This document shows, in pieces, positions 15,819-24,098 of a stretch of 42,907 bases of DNA. A program made the translations under genes and the position numbers. The stretch comes from an uncultured Clostridia bacterium (lineage in GTDB: Bacteria > Bacillota > Clostridia > UMGS1883): assembly GCA_934476455.1 (NCBI GenBank), contig CAKSNY010000024.1:1-42907 (forward strand), read 5' to 3'. Within the stretch, counting starts at the first letter, position 1. Each line of letters begins with the position of its first letter. The notes under the pieces were generated by a model. It was not told the DNA's origin. It did no database searches and worked only from the letters and a program-made list of their open reading frames with translations.

Positions 15819-17177
15819 ATGACAAATGAGGAAAGAAGTAATTTTACAGGTAAGTTAGGTTTTGTGCTTGCGGCAGCAGGCTCTGCCGTGGGCTTGGGAA
15901 ATATATGGAGATTTCCTTACCTTGCGGCAAAATACGGCGGGGGAATATTCCTGCTTGTTTATATCCTGTTGGCACTTACATTCGGTTTTACTCTTATGGC
16001 GGCTGAAATTGCGATAGGAAGAAAAACAGGTCTCAGCGCTGTTGAGGCATTTCGCGCATTGGACAAGAGATATGGTTTTATAGGCTATCTTGCAGCGGCA
16101 GTTCCCGTTATCATTTTGCCGTATTACTCGGTAATAGGCGGTTGGGTTATGAAGTATATGTGGGCGTTTATGTCCGGTGATGCGAAAAATACTGTAAATG
16201 ACAATTACTTTACAGGTTTTATTTCCGGTACCGCACAACCGATAACATGGTTTTTTCTGTTTATAGGAATAACGGCTGTTGTTGTGCTTTGCGGTGTGGA
16301 AAAGGGCGTTGAAAATGTAAGCAAGGTAATGATGCCGATACTTGTTGTATTGTCTGTTGTTATCGCGGTGTATTCCGTAACCGCGCCGGGCGCGTTTGAC
16401 GGTGTAAAGTATTATCTGTTGCCTGATTTTTCTAAGTTTTCCGCGACTACGGTTCTTGCAGCGATGGGTCAGCTTTTTTATTCCATGTCTTTGGCTATGG
16501 GTATAATGATAACATATGGCTCCTATATGAAAAAATACGTAAACCTTGAATCGTCCGTTAAACAAATTGAAATATTTGACACGGGTATTGCATTTTTGGC
16601 AGGGCTTATGATTATTCCGGCTGTGTTTGCTTTTTCCGGCGGAAGTCCCGAGTCTTTGGGAAAAGGACCGAGCCTGATGTTTGTAACAATGCCGAAGGTA
16701 TTTGAAAGTATGCCCGGCGGTACTGTTATAGGAGCGTCGTTTTTTATTTTGGTTCTCTTTGCGGCGCTAACATCTTCAATATCGCTTATGGAAACGGTTG
16801 TTTCGATTGTGTGCGATAAATTTAAATTAGGAAGAACACCCTCTTGTATTGTGGTATTGGCGGCATCAATCTTGATCGGGCTTCCGTCCTCTTTGGGTTA
16901 CGGCGTGTGGGGCGGCGTGAAAATTATCGGAATGCAGTTTTTGGATTTCTTTGATTTTATCAGTAACAGTGTAATGATGCCTATTGTAGCATTTCTTACC
17001 TGTGTATTTGTGGGCTATATTATAAAGCCGAAAGCAATTATTGATGAGATAGAGTCGTCCGCACCGTTTAAAAGGAAAAAGCTTTTTGAGGTTGTAATAA
17101 AGTATATAGCGCCGATATTTATTGTACTTATTTTAATATCATCGGTGCTTGACGCATTCGGAATTTTCAAGATATAA
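15819..17177 (+). CDS. Sodium:neurotransmitter-type symporter (SNF/NSS)
   Basis: A 452-residue secondary transporter of the neurotransmitter:sodium symporter family, to which LeuT and bacterial amino-acid transporters belong. The N-terminal sodium/substrate site is clear: VLAAAGSAVGLGNIWRFPYL (about residues 14-33). About eleven to twelve hydrophobic segments follow. Bacterial members usually carry amino acids such as tryptophan, tyrosine or leucine with sodium. The start at ATG 15819 has AAGGAGGT 8 bases upstream; an in-frame ATG at 15786 lacks one. It is bounded by terminators on both sides and so is probably monocistronic. Its substrate is unknown. Its position between two sugar loci may be chance. 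Confidence 0.92.
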   Translation: MTNEERSNFTGKLGFVLAAAGSAVGLGNIWRFPYLAAKYGGGIFLLVYILLALTFGFTLMAAEIAIGRKTGLSAVEAFRALDKRYGFIGYLAAAVPVIILPYYSVIGGWVMKYMWAFMSGDAKNTVNDNYFTGFISGTAQPITWFFLFIGITAVVVLCGVEKGVENVSKVMMPILVVLSVVIAVYSVTAPGAFDGVKYYLLPDFSKFSATTVLAAMGQLFYSMSLAMGIMITYGSYMKKYVNLESSVKQIEIFDTGIAFLAGLMIIPAVFAFSGGSPESLGKGPSLMFVTMPKVFESMPGGTVIGASFFILVLFAALTSSISLMETVVSIVCDKFKLGRTPSCIVVLAASILIGLPSSLGYGVWGGVKIIGMQFLDFFDFISNSVMMPIVAFLTCVFVGYIIKPKAIIDEIESSAPFKRKKLFEVVIKYIAPIFIVLILISSVLDAFGIFKI

Positions 17178-17189
17178 TTATTAACGCGC

Positions 17190-17226
17190 AAGAGCGGGTA
17201 AAAATAGATTTTGCCCGCTCTTTTTT
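17190..17226 (+). terminator. Terminator after SNF symporter
   Basis: A stem with an AAGAGCGGG core (17190-17198) and CCCGCTCTT (17214-17222), extended by A-T pairs toward a small loop and followed by T residues to 17226. Confidence 0.88.
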
Positions 17227-17227
17227 C

Positions 17228-17256
17228 TTGCTATTCCAAATTAAAAATGTTATAAT
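17228..17256 (+). promoter_or_regulatory. Promoter of sensor-regulator gene
   Basis: TTGCTA (17228-17233), a 17-base spacer and TATAAT (17251-17256), with GGGGAGGTG and ATG 17284 just downstream. This gives a short leader of about 20 bases. Confidence 0.7.
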
Positions 17257-17283
17257 AAAAAAAGTCTTAGGGGAGGTGTGCGA

Positions 17284-19446
17284 ATGAAGGATGATAAAAC
17301 CTTTTTTAAAATAATGATATCGTACGTAAGTATTATTTTGCTTACGGTTACATTTATAGGCGCTTCAACCGTGACCACCCTTTTTACCAAGCTTGAAAGC
17401 GATACGGAAAAGCTTAATGATAATATTATGGCGCAGACACAGCAGATTTTTGATTCGGAGCTGCGCGCTGTTCTTACGCTGCCGCATCAGCTTTTGGAGA
17501 ATGATGAATTTAAAGCTATTTTATCAATGTCGTATTCCAATCAGTCTGACAAGATATATAAATCATGGCAGGCTATCAAAAAAATGTATAAGTATCAAAC
17601 CGGTTATACGTCGGTGCGAAATGTAGCCGTGTATGTTAAAAAAAGTAATTTTATACTTGAATCCGATTCTATATACAGCAAAAAAGAGTATTACAACACA
17701 TATTTTAAAGATACAGACCTTACATATGATAAATGGTTGCAATATTTAAACAAAGGCAATTTTACGCATTTTTTTATTTCGACAAAAACAAACAGAGATA
17801 ACATTTCTAAAGATGTTTTTATCTACTGCCAGGGCTTGAGAAGAGAAACACCTGACACCGGCGGATTGCTTATGGCAATTGTTGATAAAGAGGAAATACT
17901 CGATAAATTGCGGCTTGAGGAGCTTAACAATACAATTGAGTTTGCTGCCGTTGACAGAAACGGAGAATGTTTTTTTAAAACCGACGGGTTTGATATAAAG
18001 CTTGATAAAAAGAATATAAGCGGAGAAACAGGGTCCTTTAACGCAAAAAAGTATAAGGTTGTGTACAGAACTTCAGACGTTATGGATATAAAATACGTAT
18101 ACCTTTTAACGAGAAATAATATTTTCGGGAGCGTAGGGTATGTATTACCGATGTTTCTGCTGATATTGATTTTGGCGATAGCTGTAAGCGTAATTGCCGC
18201 AAATTTCAGTGCGAAGCGAATGCAGCGCTCAATCCTTGCAATACTTGATGAAAACAAGCTTTTAGCGAAAGATTTGAGCGAATATGTAACAACAAGCAGG
18301 GACAAGCTTTTCTTGAATTTGCTGTATAATATACCTTTAAAAGAGGATGAAAAAGAAAAGATATCCGCTTATTGTACAAACGGAAATGCGTTCAGGGCAC
18401 TTTTGATAAAAGGTACGGAAAGAGATAACTTTGACGTGTATAACGAACGTATTGCAACCGCCTGGACGGAGGCAGACAGTATTTTAACATCAATGCTTAG
18501 CGGGGCAAATATCGGCGTGTACAGTCTGAGAACGGCAGAGGCAACCTATGTCTACATATTAAGCTATGGACCCCGTGCAGGGATAGAGGACGATATTGAA
18601 AAAACCATAAAACGCTTTGTGGAGGAATACGGTATATGCCTTACGGCAGCAGTAGGGCGTGAAGTTGCGGATATAGAGGAAATAAACATATCTTATGAGG
18701 AAGCAATGTATGCGTCGAGATACAACAATGCTGAAAAAAACAGCGAGCTTATTTTCGGAGAAAGCATTTCGGATAACGAAAACAGGAAGCTGCATTATAC
18801 TGTTGAGAAAGAACAGCTGCTTGTAAGAAACATTAAAACAGGAAAAACTTCGGAGCTGGAGGCGCTGTTTGACGAAATATATACAGAAAACTTTGTCAGC
18901 CGCAAGCTTACACAGGAGATGTTAAAGCGCCTTGTGCTGCACATATTGTTGATGGTGTTTAAAATTCTTGATGATGCATATGAACCGGAGGATAAGCAAA
19001 ACGAATATTATGTTCGGGTGTGCCAAAATATATTACATAATGATAACGCAGAGGAAGCATTTAACACCCTCAGAGAAATATGCCTTTCAATCAGCAAGAA
19101 GCTGCCGGAGCAAAAAGGAAAAATGCAGCTTGAACGTAAGATAGAAAGCTATATCGCACAAAATTATTCCGATATGGATTTGTCACTTGACACTTTGGCA
19201 GAACACATAGGACTAAGCTATAATTACCTTAGCAAGGTGTTTAAAGAATTTTTCGGAACGAATTTTGTAAGCTATGTTACAGCAATACGGCTTGAAAAGG
19301 CAAAGGAGCTTTTAAAAACAACAAATTTGCCGATTGAGAGAATTGCGCAGGATGTCGGATTCGGGAGAAGCAATTCGTTTATAAAAATCTTTAAAAAATA
19401 TTACAATGTAACCCCGGGGCAGTTCAGAAGCCGCAATATGGGCTGA
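17284..19446 (+). CDS. Membrane-bound AraC-type sensor-regulator
   Basis: A 720-residue one-component regulator common in polysaccharide-degrading Bacillota. A transmembrane helix (about 9-31) is followed by an extracytoplasmic sensor domain (about 32-278, Cache-like in size), a second transmembrane helix (about 279-308), a cytoplasmic linker domain (about 320-610) and a C-terminal AraC helix-turn-helix pair (about 617-718, with LAEHIGLSYNYLSKVFKEFF and IAQDVGFGRSNSFIKIF). The start is ATG 17284, with GGGGAGGTG about 6 bases upstream; a GTG at 17278 is embedded in that site. It sits directly upstream of the ABC transporter and lyase genes, separated by a terminator, so it probably senses a cell-surface oligosaccharide and activates the promoter at 19536. 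The ligand is unknown. Confidence 0.88.
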   Translation: MKDDKTFFKIMISYVSIILLTVTFIGASTVTTLFTKLESDTEKLNDNIMAQTQQIFDSELRAVLTLPHQLLENDEFKAILSMSYSNQSDKIYKSWQAIKKMYKYQTGYTSVRNVAVYVKKSNFILESDSIYSKKEYYNTYFKDTDLTYDKWLQYLNKGNFTHFFISTKTNRDNISKDVFIYCQGLRRETPDTGGLLMAIVDKEEILDKLRLEELNNTIEFAAVDRNGECFFKTDGFDIKLDKKNISGETGSFNAKKYKVVYRTSDVMDIKYVYLLTRNNIFGSVGYVLPMFLLILILAIAVSVIAANFSAKRMQRSILAILDENKLLAKDLSEYVTTSRDKLFLNLLYNIPLKEDEKEKISAYCTNGNAFRALLIKGTERDNFDVYNERIATAWTEADSILTSMLSGANIGVYSLRTAEATYVYILSYGPRAGIEDDIEKTIKRFVEEYGICLTAAVGREVADIEEINISYEEAMYASRYNNAEKNSELIFGESISDNENRKLHYTVEKEQLLVRNIKTGKTSELEALFDEIYTENFVSRKLTQEMLKRLVLHILLMVFKILDDAYEPEDKQNEYYVRVCQNILHNDNAEEAFNTLREICLSISKKLPEQKGKMQLERKIESYIAQNYSDMDLSLDTLAEHIGLSYNYLSKVFKEFFGTNFVSYVTAIRLEKAKELLKTTNLPIERIAQDVGFGRSNSFIKIFKKYYNVTPGQFRSRNMG

Positions 19447-19453
19447 TAATAAT

Positions 19454-19493
19454 AAAAAAGGGATATTCCATAAAAATGGAATATCCCTTTTTT
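19454..19493 (+). terminator. Terminator after sensor-regulator
   Basis: AAAAAAGGGATATTCCA (19454-19470) pairs perfectly with TGGAATATCCCTTTTTT (19477-19493), with a 6-base loop. The A/T symmetry means it could work in both directions. Confidence 0.9.
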
Positions 19494-19535
19494 GTGCATT
19501 AAAATAAACGCGGCTTAAATGGTAAATAATAGCGA

Positions 19536-19565
19536 TTGACTTTATGGGCATTGCCGAATTAAAAT
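19536..19565 (+). promoter_or_regulatory. Promoter of the polysaccharide-utilisation operon
   Basis: TTGACT (19536-19541), an 18-base spacer and TAAAAT (19560-19565). It lies between the regulator's terminator and the solute-binding protein gene, and is the only good promoter I see before about 40,980. Confidence 0.65.
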
Positions 19566-19595
19566 AAAACTACAAAAAAGAAAGGGAGATTGGAT

Positions 19596-21188
19596 ATGAG
19601 AAAAACGACAAAAAGAATATTGTCACTGGCATTGTCGGCTGTTTTCATAACGGCGATGTGTGCTTGTAAAAAGGAGGAACCAAAGCGAACATCTGATGTT
19701 TTGAAAGGTGAAATGCCGAAAACGCTGACCGTATTTGCACCTCTTGGTGCTTACAGCATTAAAAACGGTGCAACAAACAACAATGAAACATTGCCTTTTC
19801 AGCTTATGGAAGAATTGACGGGCTGCCATGTTGAATGGGAACATCCGGCGGCAGATGCATATACGGAAAAATTCAATCTGATGATAGCCTCCGGTAAATA
19901 TCCCGATGTGGTAATTTATTCGTGGTTAGGTATACAGGGCGGTACAAAAGCGTATGCCGATGACGGCGTAATTATTCCTTTGGGAAAATTGATAGACAAA
20001 AATATGAAATATCTTTCAGAATATAATAAGGAAAATCCAAATGTCAAAAAACAATATATGGACAATGACGGTGAGATTTACGCAATACCCTTTATAAGAA
20101 AAGATAAAGAGCTTAAAATCTTTGCAGGTCCGCAAATACGTGAGGATTGGTTGGAGAAGCTTAATCTTGAAACGCCGACTACACCGCAGCAGCTTTATGA
20201 TGTTTTAAAGGCGTTTAAAACGCAAGACCCGAACGGAAACGGAAAGGCAGACGAAATACCGATGTCCGGTGTAGGCTTTGATAATCAGGAGTTCGGAATA
20301 GGAAATCTTTTATGGGGCTTTGGAACGCACTACGATTTCTACATTAAAGATAATAAGGTAAAGTACGGTGTACAGGAAAAAGAGTTTGAAGATGGTATTG
20401 CATACATAACAAAGCTTTATCAGGAAGGTCTTATAGATATGGACTATCTTTTAAATGACAGAGATAAGATGGACAATAAGGTGCTTAACGATAAGGTTGG
20501 ATTTATATATTCTCTTCAGCCGGGTAAATTTTATACAAGTATGAACGGCAGCAGCAGAAAAATGACAGGCGTCGGGCATTTTGCCGCAAAGGAAGGAATT
20601 AACAATGTATATAATTCGTCCTACATTATGGACGTGAAAGACACGTCGGCTGCAATTACAACGTCAAACCCAAACCCCGAAGGAACGCTTAAATGGCTTG
20701 ATTGCTTCTACGGCGGCGAAGGGCTTAACTATATGAATTTCGGAAAAGAAGGGCTTACGTACGACTGGGTTGACGGTTACCCGAAGCTTTCGGATTATAT
20801 TTTAAACAACCCCGACGGGAAAACGCTGCAGGAAATGGGCGGACAGTGCCTCGGAACATATCAATCGCATTTTCCGGCTATGCAGGATTGGCGGTATTAC
20901 GAGCAAATTCTTACGCCATGGGGAAAAGACTCTATAAAAGAGTGGAGCGACAGTGCAAAAACCGACGGAATACTGCCGTCGCTGGCATTTACAAATGAGG
21001 AAACGAAAAAGATAACCTCGGTAATGAGCCAGGTTGAAACCTATGTATCGGAGGCAATAAATCAAATAATTTTGGGACGTATGAAAGTAGAAGAGCTTGA
21101 TACAGTTCGCAAAAAAATTGATAAAATGGGAATAAACGATGTAATTAAAATTTATAACGACGCATACAAGCGCTATATTAACAGATAG
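19596..21188 (+). CDS. ABC transporter solute-binding lipoprotein
   Basis: A 530-residue extracellular substrate-binding protein, in the size range of the LplA-type oligosaccharide binders of Bacillota. The N-terminus is a lipoprotein signal: basic MRKTTKRIL, a hydrophobic core, and Cys24 in MCACKK as the likely lipidated residue (Cys22 is an alternative). The middle has a calcium-loop-like DPNGNGKADEIP block (about 210-221), frequent in this group. The start is ATG 19596, with AAAGGGAGA about 7 bases upstream. It leads the operon, 10 bases before the first permease. It would capture the oligosaccharides released by the lyases encoded downstream. The exact ligand cannot be read from sequence. 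Confidence 0.92.
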   Translation: MRKTTKRILSLALSAVFITAMCACKKEEPKRTSDVLKGEMPKTLTVFAPLGAYSIKNGATNNNETLPFQLMEELTGCHVEWEHPAADAYTEKFNLMIASGKYPDVVIYSWLGIQGGTKAYADDGVIIPLGKLIDKNMKYLSEYNKENPNVKKQYMDNDGEIYAIPFIRKDKELKIFAGPQIREDWLEKLNLETPTTPQQLYDVLKAFKTQDPNGNGKADEIPMSGVGFDNQEFGIGNLLWGFGTHYDFYIKDNKVKYGVQEKEFEDGIAYITKLYQEGLIDMDYLLNDRDKMDNKVLNDKVGFIYSLQPGKFYTSMNGSSRKMTGVGHFAAKEGINNVYNSSYIMDVKDTSAAITTSNPNPEGTLKWLDCFYGGEGLNYMNFGKEGLTYDWVDGYPKLSDYILNNPDGKTLQEMGGQCLGTYQSHFPAMQDWRYYEQILTPWGKDSIKEWSDSAKTDGILPSLAFTNEETKKITSVMSQVETYVSEAINQIILGRMKVEELDTVRKKIDKMGINDVIKIYNDAYKRYINR

Positions 21189-21198
21189 GGGTGTCACT

Positions 21199-22146
21199 AT
21201 GAATTCGGAGGGTTGTTCAATCCGAAAAAACGGGCGAGGCAGATGCGGAAAAAAGCTTGCCGAAATTAAGAAAAACAGGGATGTTTACATAATTCTGCTG
21301 CCGGCTGTTTTATATTACATTATATTTAAATACATTCCTATGTTCGGAAACATACTTGCATTTCAGGATTTTTCCATAACACGCGGAATATTTGCAAGCC
21401 CGTGGGTTGGGCTTGCAAACTTTAAGGATTTTCTCTCAAATTACAAGTTTTGGCAGCTTTTAAGAAATACTTTGACAATAAATATTTTTTACCTTTTGTT
21501 CAGCTTTCCCATGCCGATTATACTGGCGCTTTTGCTTAATGAGGTAAAACGCAGCAAGTTTAAGCGCTTTGTTCAAACCGCAACATATATGCCGCACTTT
21601 ATATCGACGGTGGTTGTTGTAAGTATGGTACTGACATTCCTTTCAAGCGAGGGTATGATAAATGCGGCAAGGACAAAGCTTGGGCTTGAGGCACTGTCGT
21701 TTATGACAACGCCGGGGTATTTTTATCCTATATATACCGTTTCGGGAATATGGCAGGAACTTGGATGGGGCAGCATAATCTATATTTCGGCACTGTCGTC
21801 GGTTGACCCGCAGCTTTATGAAGCAGCGATGATTGACGGCGCGGGAAGGTTTAAGCAGATGCTTCACGTAACGCTTCCGTGCATTTTACCGACGATTGTT
21901 ATTCTTTTAATAATGAATATAGGAAATATGCTTACCGTAGGGTATGAGAAGATAATACTTCTTTACAACCCGTCTATTTACGAAACTGCCGACGTTATAT
22001 CAAGCTATGTATACCGGCGCGGATTGCTGGAGGGCGATTACAGCTATTCTGCGGCTGTGGGTATATTTAATTCGCTTATAAACTGTATGCTGCTTTTTGT
22101 TTCAAACTGGATAAGCAATAAAATTTCCGATTACGGTTTGTTTTAA
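21199..22146 (+). CDS. ABC sugar permease, LplB type
   Basis: A 315-residue membrane subunit of a carbohydrate uptake-1 ABC transporter, with six predicted transmembrane helices. The N-terminus reads KKNRDVYIILLPAVLYYII followed by FKYIPMFGNILAFQDF, as in LplB/YteP proteins. The EAA loop that contacts the ATPase is seen as LYEAAMIDGAGRFKQMLHVT (about residues 208-227). The ribosome binding site is AGGGGTG. It pairs with the next permease to form the heterodimeric channel. No ATPase gene is present in the window; in Bacillota these systems commonly use a shared MsmX-type ATPase encoded elsewhere. Confidence 0.94.
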   Translation: MNSEGCSIRKNGRGRCGKKLAEIKKNRDVYIILLPAVLYYIIFKYIPMFGNILAFQDFSITRGIFASPWVGLANFKDFLSNYKFWQLLRNTLTINIFYLLFSFPMPIILALLLNEVKRSKFKRFVQTATYMPHFISTVVVVSMVLTFLSSEGMINAARTKLGLEALSFMTTPGYFYPIYTVSGIWQELGWGSIIYISALSSVDPQLYEAAMIDGAGRFKQMLHVTLPCILPTIVILLIMNIGNMLTVGYEKIILLYNPSIYETADVISSYVYRRGLLEGDYSYSAAVGIFNSLINCMLLFVSNWISNKISDYGLF

Positions 22147-22158
22147 GGGGGTGAAAAA

Positions 22159-23040
22159 ATGCACTATAAAAAAGGAATCGGGGAAAGAGTATTTGATATT
22201 TGCAATTACATTTTTTTGGCATTGCTTGTTGTTGTTACAATATATCCGTGTTATTACATACTTATCGCATCTATAAGCGACCCTGTGGAAATTGCCGCAA
22301 GCAACGGTATGATGCTTTTACCGAAGAAACCGGCATTTTACAGCTACAGCGAGGTTTTAAAAAGCTCGCAAATATGGGTCGGGTACAGAAACACGATTTT
22401 GTATGTTGTACTGGGCGGGCTTTTAAGCGTTGCGCTTACGGTTTCCGCAGCATACGGATTAACGCGCAAGAATTTGCCGGGACAGCGCATAATGACACTT
22501 ATGATGCTGTTTACAATGTACTTTTCGGGCGGACTTATTCCAAATTACCTTGTTGTACGCGGGCTTGGAATAACCGATACGGTGCTTGCAATGATTTTGC
22601 CGCAGGCAATTGTAACAACCAATCTTATTATTACGATAAGCTACTTTAAAGGTATGCCGCTCAGCATTGACGAAGCGGCGCGTATTGACGGCGCAAACGA
22701 TTATACCATAATGCTGAAAATTATGACGCCGCTTGCAAAACCTATAATTGCGGTTATCAGCCTTTATTATATGGTATCTATATGGAACAACTATTTCTCG
22801 GCGTTGATATATATAAACGAACGTTCGCTTTATCCTTTGCAGCTTGTACTGCGCGAGATACTTCTTCAGAATAACACCAATTCCATTTCAGCAGGAGTAT
22901 CGGCAGACGATGCCGCCGCATATGCGGAAAATGTAAAATATGCAACAATTGTGGTGTCTACGGTGCCCGTTTTATGCATATATCCGTTCCTGCAAAAATA
23001 TTTCGTAAAAGGCGTTATGATTGGTTCTGTGAAAGGATGA
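22159..23040 (+). CDS. ABC sugar permease, YtcP/LplC type
   Basis: A 293-residue second membrane subunit, with six helices and the MalG-like EAA loop PLSIDEAARIDGANDYTIML (about residues 166-185). The N-terminal region reads FDICNYIFLALLVVVTIYPC, typical of YtcP/LplC proteins. It starts 12 bases after the first permease, behind AAGGGGGTG. The 3' end overlaps or abuts the M14 peptidase start, which suggests co-expression of import with peptide trimming. Together with the lipoprotein and first permease it would import oligosaccharides of several sugar units. Confidence 0.94.
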   Translation: MHYKKGIGERVFDICNYIFLALLVVVTIYPCYYILIASISDPVEIAASNGMMLLPKKPAFYSYSEVLKSSQIWVGYRNTILYVVLGGLLSVALTVSAAYGLTRKNLPGQRIMTLMMLFTMYFSGGLIPNYLVVRGLGITDTVLAMILPQAIVTTNLIITISYFKGMPLSIDEAARIDGANDYTIMLKIMTPLAKPIIAVISLYYMVSIWNNYFSALIYINERSLYPLQLVLREILLQNNTNSISAGVSADDAAAYAENVKYATIVVSTVPVLCIYPFLQKYFVKGVMIGSVKG

Positions 23041-23045
23041 ATAAT

Positions 23046-24098
23046 ATGCAGGTGCCGAAATATTGGAAAACAGAGCTTAGCGATATACAAGAGATTACAG
23101 AAAGCGTTTCTTTCGGTGAAAAACGTATTCTCGGGAAATCGGCGGGCGGCAGAAACATATATTCCGTGTTCTACGGCAGGAAAAACGTGTTTGACAGAAA
23201 GGCTAATTTAAGCAGTGCGCTGGGTGCAGGAATGCGTGAATGTTACGCAAACAAGCAAACGGATAAATATACGCCGACGCTGCTTTTGGCAGGGGGTATA
23301 CACGGGGCTGAATTCGAGGGAATAGCTGCGGTTTTAAACCTTATAAGCGTTATGGAAAGCGGAAAAGACCTTGCCGGAGAAAATACAGAGCTTAAAGAAA
23401 AACTGTCAGGTATAAATCTTCTTATAGTTCCGTGTATAAATCCCGACGGCAGAAGCCGTGTGCCCAAAAGCAGTATGGTGGGAAGCTCGCTTAAGGATTT
23501 GAGAAAGTATAATCAGGGGCAGTGGAAAAACGGAGAATTGTGTTTGTGGCCGGAATGCAAAAAGTATCACCCGATTAAAGAATATGTAAGCTTTCTTGGC
23601 GGATATTTTAACGACAGCGGTATTAACCTTATGCATGACGATTTTTTTATAAACCCGTCTGAAGAGGTAAAAATACTTATGAAGCTGGCAGATGATTATG
23701 TGCCGGATTTAACGGTTCTGTTACATGGCGGCATTAACGGCGACGACCACATATTAAAACCGGCATATGCACCTGCGCCCGTTAAGGAGGAAATACAAAA
23801 GCTTGAAAAAAGAATGCTGATTCGCTTAAGTGAAGAGGGTATACGCTACAGCGAAACAGAAAACGACAGGGGCGAGAACAGCGCCGCTGCGGCATCGTTT
23901 AACCTTTGTTCAATGCTTTATCAGCTGTGCGGCGAAGCATGTATAACCTTTGAAAGCAATCAGGGGCTTTCTGAAAAGAACGCAATGACATACGAGCAAA
24001 TTTACCGCGCACATATAATTTTGTTTGAGGAATGCCGCAATTTTATTTTGGGAAAGAGGTGGAAAAATGAAGCGCAGAATGAAAAGATGCCTTTTTAG
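23046..24098 (+). CDS. M14-family zinc carboxypeptidase
   Basis: A metallocarboxypeptidase of about 350 residues. Seen: the zinc motif HGAE (His86, Glu89, in GGIHGAEFEG), the substrate-carboxylate block CINPDGRSR (about residues 134-142), the third zinc His in VLLHGGINGDDH (His227 by the usual LH-G pattern), and the catalytic Glu in ITFESNQG (Glu303). There is no signal peptide or transmembrane segment, so it is probably cytoplasmic. The start is ATG 23046 by spacing from GAAAGG; ATG 23037 is an in-frame alternative that overlaps the permease stop. Its 3' end overlaps the first lyase gene by 32 bases. M14 members cleave C-terminal residues from peptides, including peptidoglycan stems. Its place between importer and lyases suggests it trims peptide from imported glycopeptides; this is inference. 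Confidence 0.87.
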   Translation: MQVPKYWKTELSDIQEITESVSFGEKRILGKSAGGRNIYSVFYGRKNVFDRKANLSSALGAGMRECYANKQTDKYTPTLLLAGGIHGAEFEGIAAVLNLISVMESGKDLAGENTELKEKLSGINLLIVPCINPDGRSRVPKSSMVGSSLKDLRKYNQGQWKNGELCLWPECKKYHPIKEYVSFLGGYFNDSGINLMHDDFFINPSEEVKILMKLADDYVPDLTVLLHGGINGDDHILKPAYAPAPVKEEIQKLEKRMLIRLSEEGIRYSETENDRGENSAAAASFNLCSMLYQLCGEACITFESNQGLSEKNAMTYEQIYRAHIILFEECRNFILGKRWKNEAQNEKMPF

